64,000 nt of DNA, taken from contig JAFDZP010000005.1 of assembly GCA_018266835.1 (NCBI GenBank), forward strand, positions 248,001 to 312,000. The letters are read 5' to 3'. The first letter of the stretch is position 1. Each line of letters starts with the position of its first letter. Position numbers and translations under genes: made by a program. Below the pieces are notes generated by a model. It saw only the letters and a list, made by a program, of their open reading frames with translations. It was not told the origin of the DNA and did not search any database. The DNA comes from Bacteroidota bacterium. Lineage in GTDB: Bacteria > Bacteroidota > Ignavibacteria > Tepidaquicellales > Tepidaquicellaceae. Below are positions 1-7,951 of the stretch, one piece after another.

Positions 1-417
1 AAGATGAACCTGCAACATTAAGCTTTCATTTAAAAATGATGCTGCCTGTATATTGGAGTTGTCGTAATCATTCTGTGTTCCCTTCGATGCGTGCTCGGCG
101 GGATCGTAATCCATTTCTTCTTTATTGAAATAGTCATCCCAGTCAAGCTCATCTTCTTTTGTATTTTCAGAGGGCTCTATCTCATCATCTTCTTTCTTTA
201 TATCCTCTTCGTCTTTTTTCAGTTCAAGATCTTTTTCCTCAGCGGTTTCATCCTTTATCTCATCGGAAGCTTCTTCTTCCAGAAGAACATTTTCTTCAAG
301 CTCTTTCTTTATCATCTGCTCAAGCGCCAGAGTTGGCACTGCAAGAACACTCTGATTAAGTATTACTTTTGGAAAAAGTTTTTGTGATAGTTTTAAATTT
401 TGACTTTGTGATATCAC
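1..417 (-). CDS. rpoN: RNA polymerase sigma-54 factor, N-terminal part (cut by window edge)
   Basis: Reading the minus strand from a GTG at 417 gives 139 codons that run off the left edge. The first 50 residues (LKLSQKLFPKVILNQSV, then LALEQMIKKELEENVLL) match sigma-54 Region I, the helical segment that contacts core polymerase and AAA+ enhancer-binding activators. Residues about 50-110 are almost all Glu, Asp and Lys, as in the acidic Region II. The core-binding and DNA-binding regions (RpoN box) lie outside the window. The GTG overlaps the TAG stop of the upstream DUF3109 gene by one base (TAGTG), so the two are probably translationally coupled. Start choice rests on this coupling; no ATG is available in frame nearby. 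Confidence 0.85.
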   Translation of the reverse strand, partial: MISQSQNLKLSQKLFPKVILNQSVLAVPTLALEQMIKKELEENVLLEEEASDEIKDETAEEKDLELKKDEEDIKKEDDEIEPSENTKEDELDWDDYFNKEEMDYDPAEHASKGTQNDYDNSNIQAASFLNESLMLQVHL

Positions 418-1001
418 TATACTTTTGTTTTGTTTAAATTCTTATTTAAAAATTTTTCTTTTGCTGCTTTGTAAAAATCAATACCGAACTCATCAATAAT
501 CGGCTGCTTTAAAAATTCAAAAACCGTCTTATCTTCTGTAACACCTTTATCTAGAGCATCGTTGCACTCAGTTATTTTTTCGTAACGCATTATGTTTCTT
601 TTTTTGCCATAAACTCTTATAGGGAAAAGATAACATGAAATCGGTTTTTTGAACTCAATCTCTCCCGCAAAGTATGCCGTCTGAAAAGCGCACTTTGCTA
701 TTCCCTTTTCATCGTAAAAAGAAAAAACACATTCATTATCATTATACGTACTAACTGCATAATCGTTATCGTGTCTGTAATAAAATCCTTCGCGCTTTAT
801 AACATCAAGATGTTTTTCGGGCAAATATTTCTCTACCTTCGGAAGCAGATGCTTCATTACATTAATTTCTTTTTCAAGCAGCGGCGCGCCGTCTGTTCCT
901 GTGATTGTACAGCATGCTCCTTTGCACATATTCAAATCGCAGGAAAACTTCACATCGAAAATCCTGTCGTCTATTATATACTTGTCTAAATTTATTTTCA
1001 T
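417..1001 (-). CDS. DUF3109 family protein
   Basis: 194 residues. The N-terminal cysteine cluster CKGACC (about residues 26-31) followed by GAPLLEKEI is the hallmark of DUF3109, a family common in Bacteroidota and thought to bind a metal through its cysteines, like YkgJ-type zinc/iron chelating proteins. Further cysteines occur near residues 91, 99 and 118 (CAF and CYLFPIRV), also conserved in the family. No signal peptide, so cytoplasmic. It lies directly upstream of rpoN with a one-base overlap and about 136 bp downstream of dprA. Its biochemical role is unknown; the family assignment is firm, the metal binding is inference. Confidence 0.8.
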   Translation of the reverse strand: MKINLDKYIIDDRIFDVKFSCDLNMCKGACCTITGTDGAPLLEKEINVMKHLLPKVEKYLPEKHLDVIKREGFYYRHDNDYAVSTYNDNECVFSFYDEKGIAKCAFQTAYFAGEIEFKKPISCYLFPIRVYGKKRNIMRYEKITECNDALDKGVTEDKTVFEFLKQPIIDEFGIDFYKAAKEKFLNKNLNKTKV

Positions 1002-1045
1002 TTAATGGTTATGCTTTTTTCTTGCTACAAACTGCTTTTATTGAT

Positions 1046-1085
1046 ACCGCCCCCTCAATCCCCCTCCTTCTGAAGGAGGGGGAAG
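1046..1085 (+). repeat. Family A palindromic repeat, copy R1 (forward)
   Basis: Tail ACCGCCCCCTCAAT followed by a hairpin with arms CCCCCTCCTT and AAGGAGGGGG. Single copy between dprA and the DUF3109 gene. Confidence 0.85.
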
Positions 1086-1137
1086 TCGAGTCATTTTTTT
1101 ATTTATTCTAAATTCTACATTCTGAATTCTGAATTCT

Positions 1138-2295
1138 TCACGCTCTTACAAAATATTTTCCGGGAAGCTGTCTGACTATTCCTTTGAACTCCAGACTAAG
1201 CAGCTCGACCAAACAAGATGAAATATTAAATCCTGTTCCTTCGTAAATCTTATCTATGTGCATCGGTTCAAATCCCAGTAAATTATAAATAACAGTTTCT
1301 GACTTTGATAAGTTCGGCAATACTTTTTTCTCTTCTTTATTTTTTGCTTTAACAAAATTTTTCATTTTGCTTTCAAGCTCAACCAATACATCATCTGCGT
1401 TCATCACAAGCTTTGCGGTTCCGCGCTTTATTAAATTGTTAGTTCCTTCCGATTGCTTTGAATTAAGATGTCCCGGTACTGCAAATACTTCCCTGTTCTG
1501 GTCAATAGCAAATCCCGCAGTTATTAATGCGCCGCCTCGTGCTGCGCTCTCAATGATAATTGTACCAAGACTGATTCCGCTTATAAGTCTGTTTCTCTTT
1601 GGGAAGTTCGGCTTATCAGGGAAAGTCCCGGGCGGAAACTCAGATACAATTGCTCCGACTTCAGCGACTTCATCATACAACTTTTTATTCTCAGGCGGAT
1701 AAATTACATCCACTCCGCAGCCAAGCAATGCATAATTTACATTTCCGAATTTGCAGGCTGTCTTGTGACAGATTGAATCGACTCCCTTAGCCATTCCGCT
1801 CATTAAAGGAATGTTCATCTTTGAAAACTCTTCGGCAAAATGTTCGCATATCTGTCTTCCATATTCGCTTGGAGTTCTGGTACCAACTATACCGATTGAA
1901 AACTCATCCGTCGCGCTTAGACTTCCTCTATAATATAAAAGAACGGGAGCATCATAAATAGGTTTTAAATTCTTCGGATAATCATCTCTTAAAAAACTTG
2001 TAATCTTTATATCTTTCTTTTCACATACGTCCATCAGGTTTGAAAACTCTTTTTCAAGACTTTCCATCGCTGCCTGGCTATTCCTGACTTTCTCCAAATT
2101 TTTAATATTTGCGATTGTCAGAATTTCGGTATTCTTTATGCTGAGCAGGTCTGCGTTGAAAACTGCTTCGGCGCTTTTGAACAAATTGACAAGCGAGGTT
2201 ATCTTTACATTTCCTATGTTTTCAATTCTTGAAAGGAAATATAAATATTTAATTTCTCTGAAGTCTGTCTCGCTTAAATCAAGATTTACAGTCAT
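1138..2295 (-). CDS. dprA: DNA-processing protein DprA
   Basis: 385 residues, normal length. Residues about 105-310 form the Rossmann-like DprA/Smf core: GIVGTRTPSEYGR, then SGMAKGVDSICHKTA, LGCGVDVIYPPENKKLY, SEFPPGT, FPKRNRLISG and GALITAGFAIDQNREVFAVPG are all family signatures. The last 55 residues fit the C-terminal winged-helix domain (ETVIYNLLG ... HIDKIYEGTGFN). DprA loads RecA on incoming single-stranded DNA during natural transformation and also occurs in non-competent species. The N-terminal 100 residues are a helical region with helix-hairpin-helix character. Start ATG at 2295; no other competence gene is in the window. Confidence 0.95.
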   Translation of the reverse strand: MTVNLDLSETDFREIKYLYFLSRIENIGNVKITSLVNLFKSAEAVFNADLLSIKNTEILTIANIKNLEKVRNSQAAMESLEKEFSNLMDVCEKKDIKITSFLRDDYPKNLKPIYDAPVLLYYRGSLSATDEFSIGIVGTRTPSEYGRQICEHFAEEFSKMNIPLMSGMAKGVDSICHKTACKFGNVNYALLGCGVDVIYPPENKKLYDEVAEVGAIVSEFPPGTFPDKPNFPKRNRLISGISLGTIIIESAARGGALITAGFAIDQNREVFAVPGHLNSKQSEGTNNLIKRGTAKLVMNADDVLVELESKMKNFVKAKNKEEKKVLPNLSKSETVIYNLLGFEPMHIDKIYEGTGFNISSCLVELLSLEFKGIVRQLPGKYFVRA

Positions 2296-2672
2296 TTTAA
2301 TAATTTAAATATTATATCCTTTTAAATGAATGTCTAAAAAAAGTAGTAGAATAATTGAATTATTATTGCAAATCGAAAAAAACTTTTAATGTGCATTTTT
2401 TTGCTTTTCCTGGTTTTCATTTATGTAGAAAGGAAGGCACAATAAAACCACCCCCTCAGTCCCCCTCCTTGAAAAGGAGGGGGAAGTATTCGCAAAATTT
2501 TAATGTTTTATTTTAAAAATAAAAATGATAGTTTTGTAACTATAATATTTGTCTGTGTAATTTTGCAGATAAAGTAATTCGTTAAAAAGAGGCAGTAAGA
2601 ACTATATATTTCAGTGTTTATTTTTACCGATTAATCTTTTAATTTATAGCCATCAACCAAAAAATACAAAAT
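2296..2672. other. Gene-free stretch with one family A repeat
   Basis: Apart from repeat R2 this AT-rich stretch between dprA and the barrel-like gene holds no ORF or RNA gene that I can support. It must carry the promoters of the two divergent flanking genes, but no clear promoter boxes stand out. Confidence 0.6.
2447..2486 (+). repeat. Family A palindromic repeat, copy R2 (forward)
   Basis: ACCACCCCCTCAGT tail, then hairpin CCCCCTCCTT / AAGGAGGGGG with a two-base loop. Single copy in a gene-free stretch. Confidence 0.85.
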
Positions 2673-3476
2673 TTGCAGACCCCGTTAAATAGTAAGATTT
2701 TGCTCGTTATGGTAACAGTATGCATTTTTTTGTTATGTACAGAGAAATCGTATTCCCAGTGGATTCCAACAAAGGGCAAAAATGGAACACTCGTTACAAT
2801 GAAATATGGGGAATTTAACCAGTTATACGATGCGACCGGAGTTTTAAAAAGCAGCAATTCTAAATTTTCCCGCTTCGATATAGATATTTTCAACATCACA
2901 GGCATTAGCCCAAGTGTTGCATTCTTCATTAAATTCGGTGTAGCTAAACTGACAAATGTTGACCCTGTTACGGGAACAACAAGCAGCTTTGGTTTTAAAA
3001 ATCCAAGTATTGGTTTAGTTTATCAGATTTCTGCAGGTCCACCCGTTATGGGGCTTGAACTTGAAGCAAATCTTCCTTTCCATTTCCCGAGAGATCAGGA
3101 TCCCGAGCTCGATGCAAGTTTTGCAACGTACAGCATCGGATTCACAATCGGAAACGGAATGCGGTTATTCAGAATGCCTTCATATTACAGCGCAGGTATA
3201 AAATATAAATTCAGAGGCGCAGCAGATGCAGGCGAAGAAGTTTCGATATTCTTTACACTCGGTTCATCGTTCAACAGATACACAAGCTGGTATGCAACAA
3301 TAGAAAGCAACAGAGGGCTTAACGGAAATCCAACTAGCTCAACAAAACTTTCAGGCGCAATTGTTCAGAAGATTTCAAAGACAACAAGCTTATCCTTCGG
3401 CACAGAATATATTGTAGCAGGTAAAAATGTTTCTACAGGTCCGAGCCTGTTCTTCGGATTCAATTTCGGATATTAA
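2673..3476 (+). CDS. Predicted outer-membrane beta-barrel protein
   Basis: 267 residues from a TTG; an in-frame ATG at 2709 would give 255. The N-terminus is a signal peptide ending near SYSQ. The rest is rich in alternating hydrophobic residues, aromatics and glycine (PSIGLVYQISAGPPVMGLELEAN, SYYSAGIKYKFRG), typical of a 10-12 strand barrel, and ends FFGFNFGY with a terminal aromatic, as outer-membrane barrels usually do. It vaguely resembles the phenol-degradation MetA-type barrel family, but I cannot assign a substrate. The gene is 72 bp upstream of the GT-C gene and may be cotranscribed with it. Confidence 0.65.
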   Translation: MQTPLNSKILLVMVTVCIFLLCTEKSYSQWIPTKGKNGTLVTMKYGEFNQLYDATGVLKSSNSKFSRFDIDIFNITGISPSVAFFIKFGVAKLTNVDPVTGTTSSFGFKNPSIGLVYQISAGPPVMGLELEANLPFHFPRDQDPELDASFATYSIGFTIGNGMRLFRMPSYYSAGIKYKFRGAADAGEEVSIFFTLGSSFNRYTSWYATIESNRGLNGNPTSSTKLSGAIVQKISKTTSLSFGTEYIVAGKNVSTGPSLFFGFNFGY

Positions 3477-3548
3477 TGAATTTCCGAAAATCCTTAATGG
3501 ATTTTCATTGTTATAATATTTACGGCCTTTTATTTAATTTATTAATAC

Positions 3549-5141
3549 ATGGTAGATAAATTTTTTAGTGATGAGGTAACGATAAAATCTTTCAGGCGCG
3601 TATTTTATTTTACTTTGATAGTAGGATTTCTTGCGCAGCTTGCTAGCTACTACTATGAATATGTGTATGCATACCCCGATTCCATCAGCCGTGTTGATAT
3701 AGCCCGAAGATTTTACGATTCACTTACTCCGGGTATCAGCCAGCAGCTTGGTACTGCATGGCTTCCGATTCCTGCAGTAATGATTCTTCCATTTGCTTAT
3801 TTCGATTTTCTATGGTACACAGGTCTTGCCGGCAGCATAGTAAATCTTACTTGCTTTGTAATTACTTCACTTTGTATTTTTCTCTCGGTAAGACTTATCA
3901 CTGAGCACAGACTTTCACAATACATCGCAGTTTTTATTTTTGTTATAAATCCCAATATACTTTACCTGCAGACGACTGCCATGTCGGAAATGATTCTGAT
4001 GATGTTCATGACTGCCTCGGTTTATTATCTACTGAAGTGGAACGTAACGGGAGAAAAAGTTTGGTTTATTTATTCGGCAATCCTTACTGCGCTTGCAGTG
4101 GGTTCGCGTTACGAAGGGTGGACATTTGCCGTCTTTATAGTCATAGCTGTTGTTCTACTTTGCTTCGGTAAGAACAAAACAATGGTGCTGCGTTACTCAA
4201 TTTTATATGTTGCGCCAACTGCTCTCTTTGTGGGCTTCTGGCTGTATCACAACTGGAGCGTTTATGGAGACCCTATTGCATTCTTGCGCGGTGAATACTC
4301 AGCAGGCGCATGGTTTGAAAAGGGCGGAAGATTTAATGCTAAAGGTGATTTATTATTCTCACTCGTAGTTTACTTAAATAATATTGTTCAGTTAATAGGA
4401 ACTATACCGCTGCTTCTCTTTGGAGTCGGTGTGATAATATATTTCTTAGTTAATAAGTTCAGATTCTCTGCTATTACTCCTTATGTGTTTTTGATTTCAA
4501 TTCCAGTAACTGTTTATCTTGTTTACTCCGGTTCGATTATTATTGAAATGCCGAACATAGAACCTTACGGATATTACAATGCGCGGTATGGAGTGTTTAT
4601 TATTCCCGGTGTTGCATTCTTTATAGGTTATCTTTCATATAAAATTTACGAGTACAGATATTATAACAATCTTCCCTATTACATAGGATACTTTGTTCTT
4701 GCGCTGATAATTCCGCTCAGTTATTATTACAACTGGCCGAAAGGCGCTCCCGTAATTGTTGAAACTGCCTTCTTTAATAATTCACGTCCTGAAATTAACA
4801 GAGCATCAGAATTTTTAAGAATGAATTACAAAGGCGGAACAATTTTTTATGACGGTGTTAACTTCTCATTGAAGCCTTGGACAAAGATTGATATCAAACA
4901 AAGAATTTATCCTGAAAGCTGGGAAGTAGGACCAAAGACTTTAGCTCGTCCGCAGGATTATGCTAACTGGATTCTTATTGATAACAAAAATCCCTACTAC
5001 AGATTACGTGATAAAGTTGATCCTATAGTTTTAGATAAATTTTACGATTTGCTTTACGTAGATAACGGAATTGAAATTTACAGAAGAAATGCTCCTATAG
5101 AGCCTATCTCAGTTGACCTTAAGAAAAAAGACGAACAATAG
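3549..5141 (+). CDS. Multi-pass membrane glycosyltransferase-like protein (GT-C / ArnT-PMT type)
   Basis: 530 residues with about ten hydrophobic segments between residues 18 and 400 and a soluble C-terminal part of about 130 residues. The first loop carries an acidic pair region (YAYPDSISRVDIARRFYDS) where GT-C enzymes have the catalytic Asp after TM1, and YEGWTFAVFI and similar segments resemble glycosyltransferase family 39 and ArnT-like proteins, which use polyprenyl-phosphate sugars as donors at the outer face of the inner membrane. The two genes downstream encode small ArnE/ArnF-like proteins, which supports a lipid-linked sugar role. A terminator hairpin overlaps the stop codon. The exact sugar and acceptor cannot be told. 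Confidence 0.6.
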   Translation: MVDKFFSDEVTIKSFRRVFYFTLIVGFLAQLASYYYEYVYAYPDSISRVDIARRFYDSLTPGISQQLGTAWLPIPAVMILPFAYFDFLWYTGLAGSIVNLTCFVITSLCIFLSVRLITEHRLSQYIAVFIFVINPNILYLQTTAMSEMILMMFMTASVYYLLKWNVTGEKVWFIYSAILTALAVGSRYEGWTFAVFIVIAVVLLCFGKNKTMVLRYSILYVAPTALFVGFWLYHNWSVYGDPIAFLRGEYSAGAWFEKGGRFNAKGDLLFSLVVYLNNIVQLIGTIPLLLFGVGVIIYFLVNKFRFSAITPYVFLISIPVTVYLVYSGSIIIEMPNIEPYGYYNARYGVFIIPGVAFFIGYLSYKIYEYRYYNNLPYYIGYFVLALIIPLSYYYNWPKGAPVIVETAFFNNSRPEINRASEFLRMNYKGGTIFYDGVNFSLKPWTKIDIKQRIYPESWEVGPKTLARPQDYANWILIDNKNPYYRLRDKVDPIVLDKFYDLLYVDNGIEIYRRNAPIEPISVDLKKKDEQ

Positions 5142-5157
5142 TGTTCGTCTTTTTTTT
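5128..5157 (+). terminator. Rho-independent terminator overlapping the GT-C stop codon
   Basis: Arms AAGACGAAC (5128-5136) and GTTCGTCTT (5143-5151) with a six-base loop, followed by a run of eight T. The 5' arm encodes the last residues of the protein. Confidence 0.85.
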
Positions 5158-5182
5158 ATTAAAAGAATACTAAGCTGCATTA

Positions 5183-5566
5183 ATGAAACATTACACCGGA
5201 ATTTTACTTGTCGTCGTTTGCACATTTCTCGGAACAGCAGCGCAGATTCTTTTCAAGCTTGCCTCAGTAGCATCAGTTAATGAAAAACACACTTTAATAG
5301 ATACTGTAATGAATCCCGTTCTTATAGGAGGATTCATTGCATACGGTCTCAGCTTTCTTATACTTACCATAGCTTTAAAAGAAGATGACCTTTCAACATT
5401 ATATCCTTTCATTGGTCTTACGTATGTCTGGGTGAGCATTATTTCACCATTATTTTTTCCTTCTGATTCATACAGCGTCCTAAGATTTGCAGGCGTTGCT
5501 GCTATCGTTGCAGGAGTTTCATTTATAGGTTACGGAGGCAAAGGGGGTGATAAACGTGGAAAGTAA
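5183..5566 (+). CDS. Small EamA/SMR-like membrane transporter subunit (ArnE-like)
   Basis: 127 residues with four predicted transmembrane helices; the N-terminal helix contains GTAAQILFKLA and the third segment DLSTLYPFIGLTYVWVSIISPLF, both signatures of the drug/metabolite transporter superfamily halves such as ArnE and ArnF. In enterobacteria ArnE/ArnF flip undecaprenyl-phosphate-aminoarabinose. The C-terminus is lysine-rich, putting it in the cytoplasm. It overlaps the next gene by 20 bases in another frame, a sign of tight coupling, and follows the GT-C gene. Heterodimer formation with the next protein is inference from family behaviour. Confidence 0.7.
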   Translation: MKHYTGILLVVVCTFLGTAAQILFKLASVASVNEKHTLIDTVMNPVLIGGFIAYGLSFLILTIALKEDDLSTLYPFIGLTYVWVSIISPLFFPSDSYSVLRFAGVAAIVAGVSFIGYGGKGGDKRGK

Positions 5567-5918
5567 ACCGACAGAATTATGGGCAATTGGATTAGTTATC
5601 CTCAGCACTTTAATAGGAGCAGTTGGTCCTATTATGCTGAAGATTGGCGTTCATGAAATTAAAATGTCTTTCTTCAATATCATTAAACATCCGAAAATTA
5701 TTTTCGGCGCGTTTATGATGGTGATATCAGCAGGTGTTTACATCATGGCATTAAAGGGCGGCGAGCTTAGCGTGCTTTATCCTTACGCTTCGTTAAGCTA
5801 TCTATGGGTAACACTCATTTCAAAATTCTACCTCAAAGAAGAAATAAACAAACAGAAAGTCATAGGAATTGTTCTGATTATCCTTGGAATAGTTCTCATC
5901 GGTCTCTCAAACAGATAA
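5547..5918 (+). CDS. Small EamA/SMR-like membrane transporter subunit (ArnF-like)
   Basis: 123 residues, four helices, with GAVGPIMLKIGV in TM1 and ELSVLYPYASLSYLWVTLIS in TM3, the same signatures as its upstream partner. A GTG at 5547 or a second GTG at 5556 can serve as start; the purine stretch GGAGGCAAAGGGGG just upstream favours the second by spacing. Two different single-domain halves in overlapping frames is the usual layout for a heterodimeric transporter with dual-topology subunits. Likely a flippase for a lipid-linked sugar given the neighbouring GT-C protein; other small substrates are possible. Confidence 0.7.
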   Translation: MINVESKPTELWAIGLVILSTLIGAVGPIMLKIGVHEIKMSFFNIIKHPKIIFGAFMMVISAGVYIMALKGGELSVLYPYASLSYLWVTLISKFYLKEEINKQKVIGIVLIILGIVLIGLSNR

Positions 5919-5930
5919 TCATTTGTACAA

Positions 5931-7892
5931 TCACTTCTTAAGATACTTCTTCAGCATTACAATAAGTCCGTGCTTATCAAATGGTTTTTGAATGTAATCA
6001 TCAAATCCTTCGGTAAGAAGTTTTTCCTTATCCCCTGCCATAGCAAGTGCCGTTGAAGCAATTACCGGAGTATTGTGATTAATTGACTCATTCTTAATTC
6101 CTTTCAAAACTTCAACACCGTTTATACCGCTGTTGAAATGTATATCCAGCATTATCAAATCAAATTTTTCCGATGAATAATATTTCTGCGCCTTAAGGGA
6201 ATCTTTCACAATAGTCAGCTGAAATTTATCGGATAACAGCTTATTGATATAAAAACAATCAACATCATTATCTTCTACTAAAAGGATTTTTTTATTTTTA
6301 TCAGAAAAATTTTCTTTTGTAATTTCTTTTGCACCGTTCTCTTTATAATAAACGACGGGACTGATATTATTAACTGTGCCGCCGTTACCATTTCTGCTGT
6401 TGACAGGTATCTCAATTATAAATTCACTGCCTGCTCCGACTTTACTTGTCACGCTTATTGTGCCGCCCATAAGTTCTACGAATTTCTGCGCAATCGATAG
6501 TCCTATACCCGTTCCTTCATAATTTCTTCTTATGCCTTCACTTGACTGACGGAATCTGTGAAATACTATTTCAAGGTCCTCAGGGCTGATGCCTATGCCT
6601 GAATCTTTCACACTTATAAAAATGTATTGATGTCCGTCTTTTAAAACTTTATCCAGCACTACTTTTACATATCCTCTGTGAGTAAATTTTATTGCATTAC
6701 CCAGAAGCTTATAGATTATTTTTTCATATCCCTCCAAGTCAATTGTGCATATAAGATTTTCAGATTTAATTTCCAACTGTAGTTCTATTTCTTTTCTTAC
6801 CGTGCCTTTAAAATGATTAAAGATCTTCTGAGTTGTATTTACTAAATTCACCGCCTCTTTTCTCAATACAATCTTTCCGGATTCAATTACCGACAGGTCA
6901 ATTAAATCATTAAATGTGTCCAGCAGTCTCTGTCCGCTTGTTCTTATTGCTTCTATATAAGATTTGTGCTCTTCGTTAACAAGCTCATTTGCAAGCATAT
7001 CTGAAAATCCAAGAATTCCGTTTAACGGAGTTCTGAACTCATGGCTTAAATTTGTAAGAAAAGTTGTCTTCAGCTTATTCATTTCTTCTGCCCGCTCTTT
7101 CGCTTTGTTCAATTCTATCTCTGCAAGTTTGTGCGGAGTAATATCAACAAATTTTACCACAACATACATTATACCATCCAGAGTTATCTTTACAAAATTA
7201 GTAAGAACAAATTTTTTCTCCCCTTCTTTCGTACCGACTTCAAGCTCATAATTTTTTACAACGTACTTATCCTTCAGGGCAGTTTTTACAAAATTTTCAT
7301 GATGATGTGAATCGAAGAAATCAAAATCATAAATATAGCTGCCGATAAGCTCCCCTTCCCTGTATTTGCTGAAATCACAGAAACTTTCGTTCACATCCAT
7401 TATCAGCCCGGATTCAAAGTTAAGTATGCACGTAGGTACGGGAGAGAAATGAAATATCTTAGAAAATTTTTCTTCAGATTCTTTTAATTTTCTTTCGGCG
7501 TAATTTTTCTGTCTGTTCAGGTACATCTTCTCAATTGCAGAATGAACCGCAGGTCCCAATCGTGAAAGATTTTGTTTAAGGATGTAATCATCTGCCCCGG
7601 ATTTTATTATCTCAACTGCGCGCTCTTCATCTAATGTGCCCGTGATTTTTATGAAAGGAGTAAAGGGCGCATGTTCATTCCTGAAATTCAGAACTTCAAT
7701 TCCATTGAATGACTGAAGCTGATAATCACTGAAAATTATATCGGGAGGGTTCTCGGTGATTTCTCTTTTAACATCCTCAAACTTATAAACATTTTTATAT
7801 TCAAAGTTCAGATTGTTCTTTTTAAGTTCTCGAATAATTAATTCAGTATCGAACTTATTATCTTCAATTATTAGTATTTTAATCTTTTCCAT
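5931..7892 (-). CDS. Hybrid sensor histidine kinase (REC-PAS-HisKA-HATPase-REC)
   Basis: 653 residues without transmembrane segments. Residues 1-120 form a receiver domain with acidic pair E10-D11 and phospho-acceptor D56 (IIFSDYQ). Residues 140-260 are a PAS domain. HisKA follows with H284 in NLSHEFRTPLNG, then the HATPase domain with N399 (LLGNAIKF), DSGIGIS and GTGIGLSIA. A second receiver lies at 535-653 with D583 in IMLDIHF and K622 region IQKPFD. Input can therefore be both phosphotransfer to the first receiver and a PAS ligand. It starts 59 bp after the CHASE3 kinase and the two may be one transcript; no DNA-binding response regulator is nearby. Confidence 0.9.
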   Translation of the reverse strand: MEKIKILIIEDNKFDTELIIRELKKNNLNFEYKNVYKFEDVKREITENPPDIIFSDYQLQSFNGIEVLNFRNEHAPFTPFIKITGTLDEERAVEIIKSGADDYILKQNLSRLGPAVHSAIEKMYLNRQKNYAERKLKESEEKFSKIFHFSPVPTCILNFESGLIMDVNESFCDFSKYREGELIGSYIYDFDFFDSHHHENFVKTALKDKYVVKNYELEVGTKEGEKKFVLTNFVKITLDGIMYVVVKFVDITPHKLAEIELNKAKERAEEMNKLKTTFLTNLSHEFRTPLNGILGFSDMLANELVNEEHKSYIEAIRTSGQRLLDTFNDLIDLSVIESGKIVLRKEAVNLVNTTQKIFNHFKGTVRKEIELQLEIKSENLICTIDLEGYEKIIYKLLGNAIKFTHRGYVKVVLDKVLKDGHQYIFISVKDSGIGISPEDLEIVFHRFRQSSEGIRRNYEGTGIGLSIAQKFVELMGGTISVTSKVGAGSEFIIEIPVNSRNGNGGTVNNISPVVYYKENGAKEITKENFSDKNKKILLVEDNDVDCFYINKLLSDKFQLTIVKDSLKAQKYYSSEKFDLIMLDIHFNSGINGVEVLKGIKNESINHNTPVIASTALAMAGDKEKLLTEGFDDYIQKPFDKHGLIVMLKKYLKK

Positions 7893-7951
7893 TAGGGGCA
7901 GCGTTAAGGTTACAGTATTTAAGATTGTATAAATTAAACTTGAAAATATTT

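Noticed and set aside
91-387. Plus-strand ORFs over 91-387
   Set aside because: They are the antisense of the acidic part of rpoN; the minus strand gives a clear family match.
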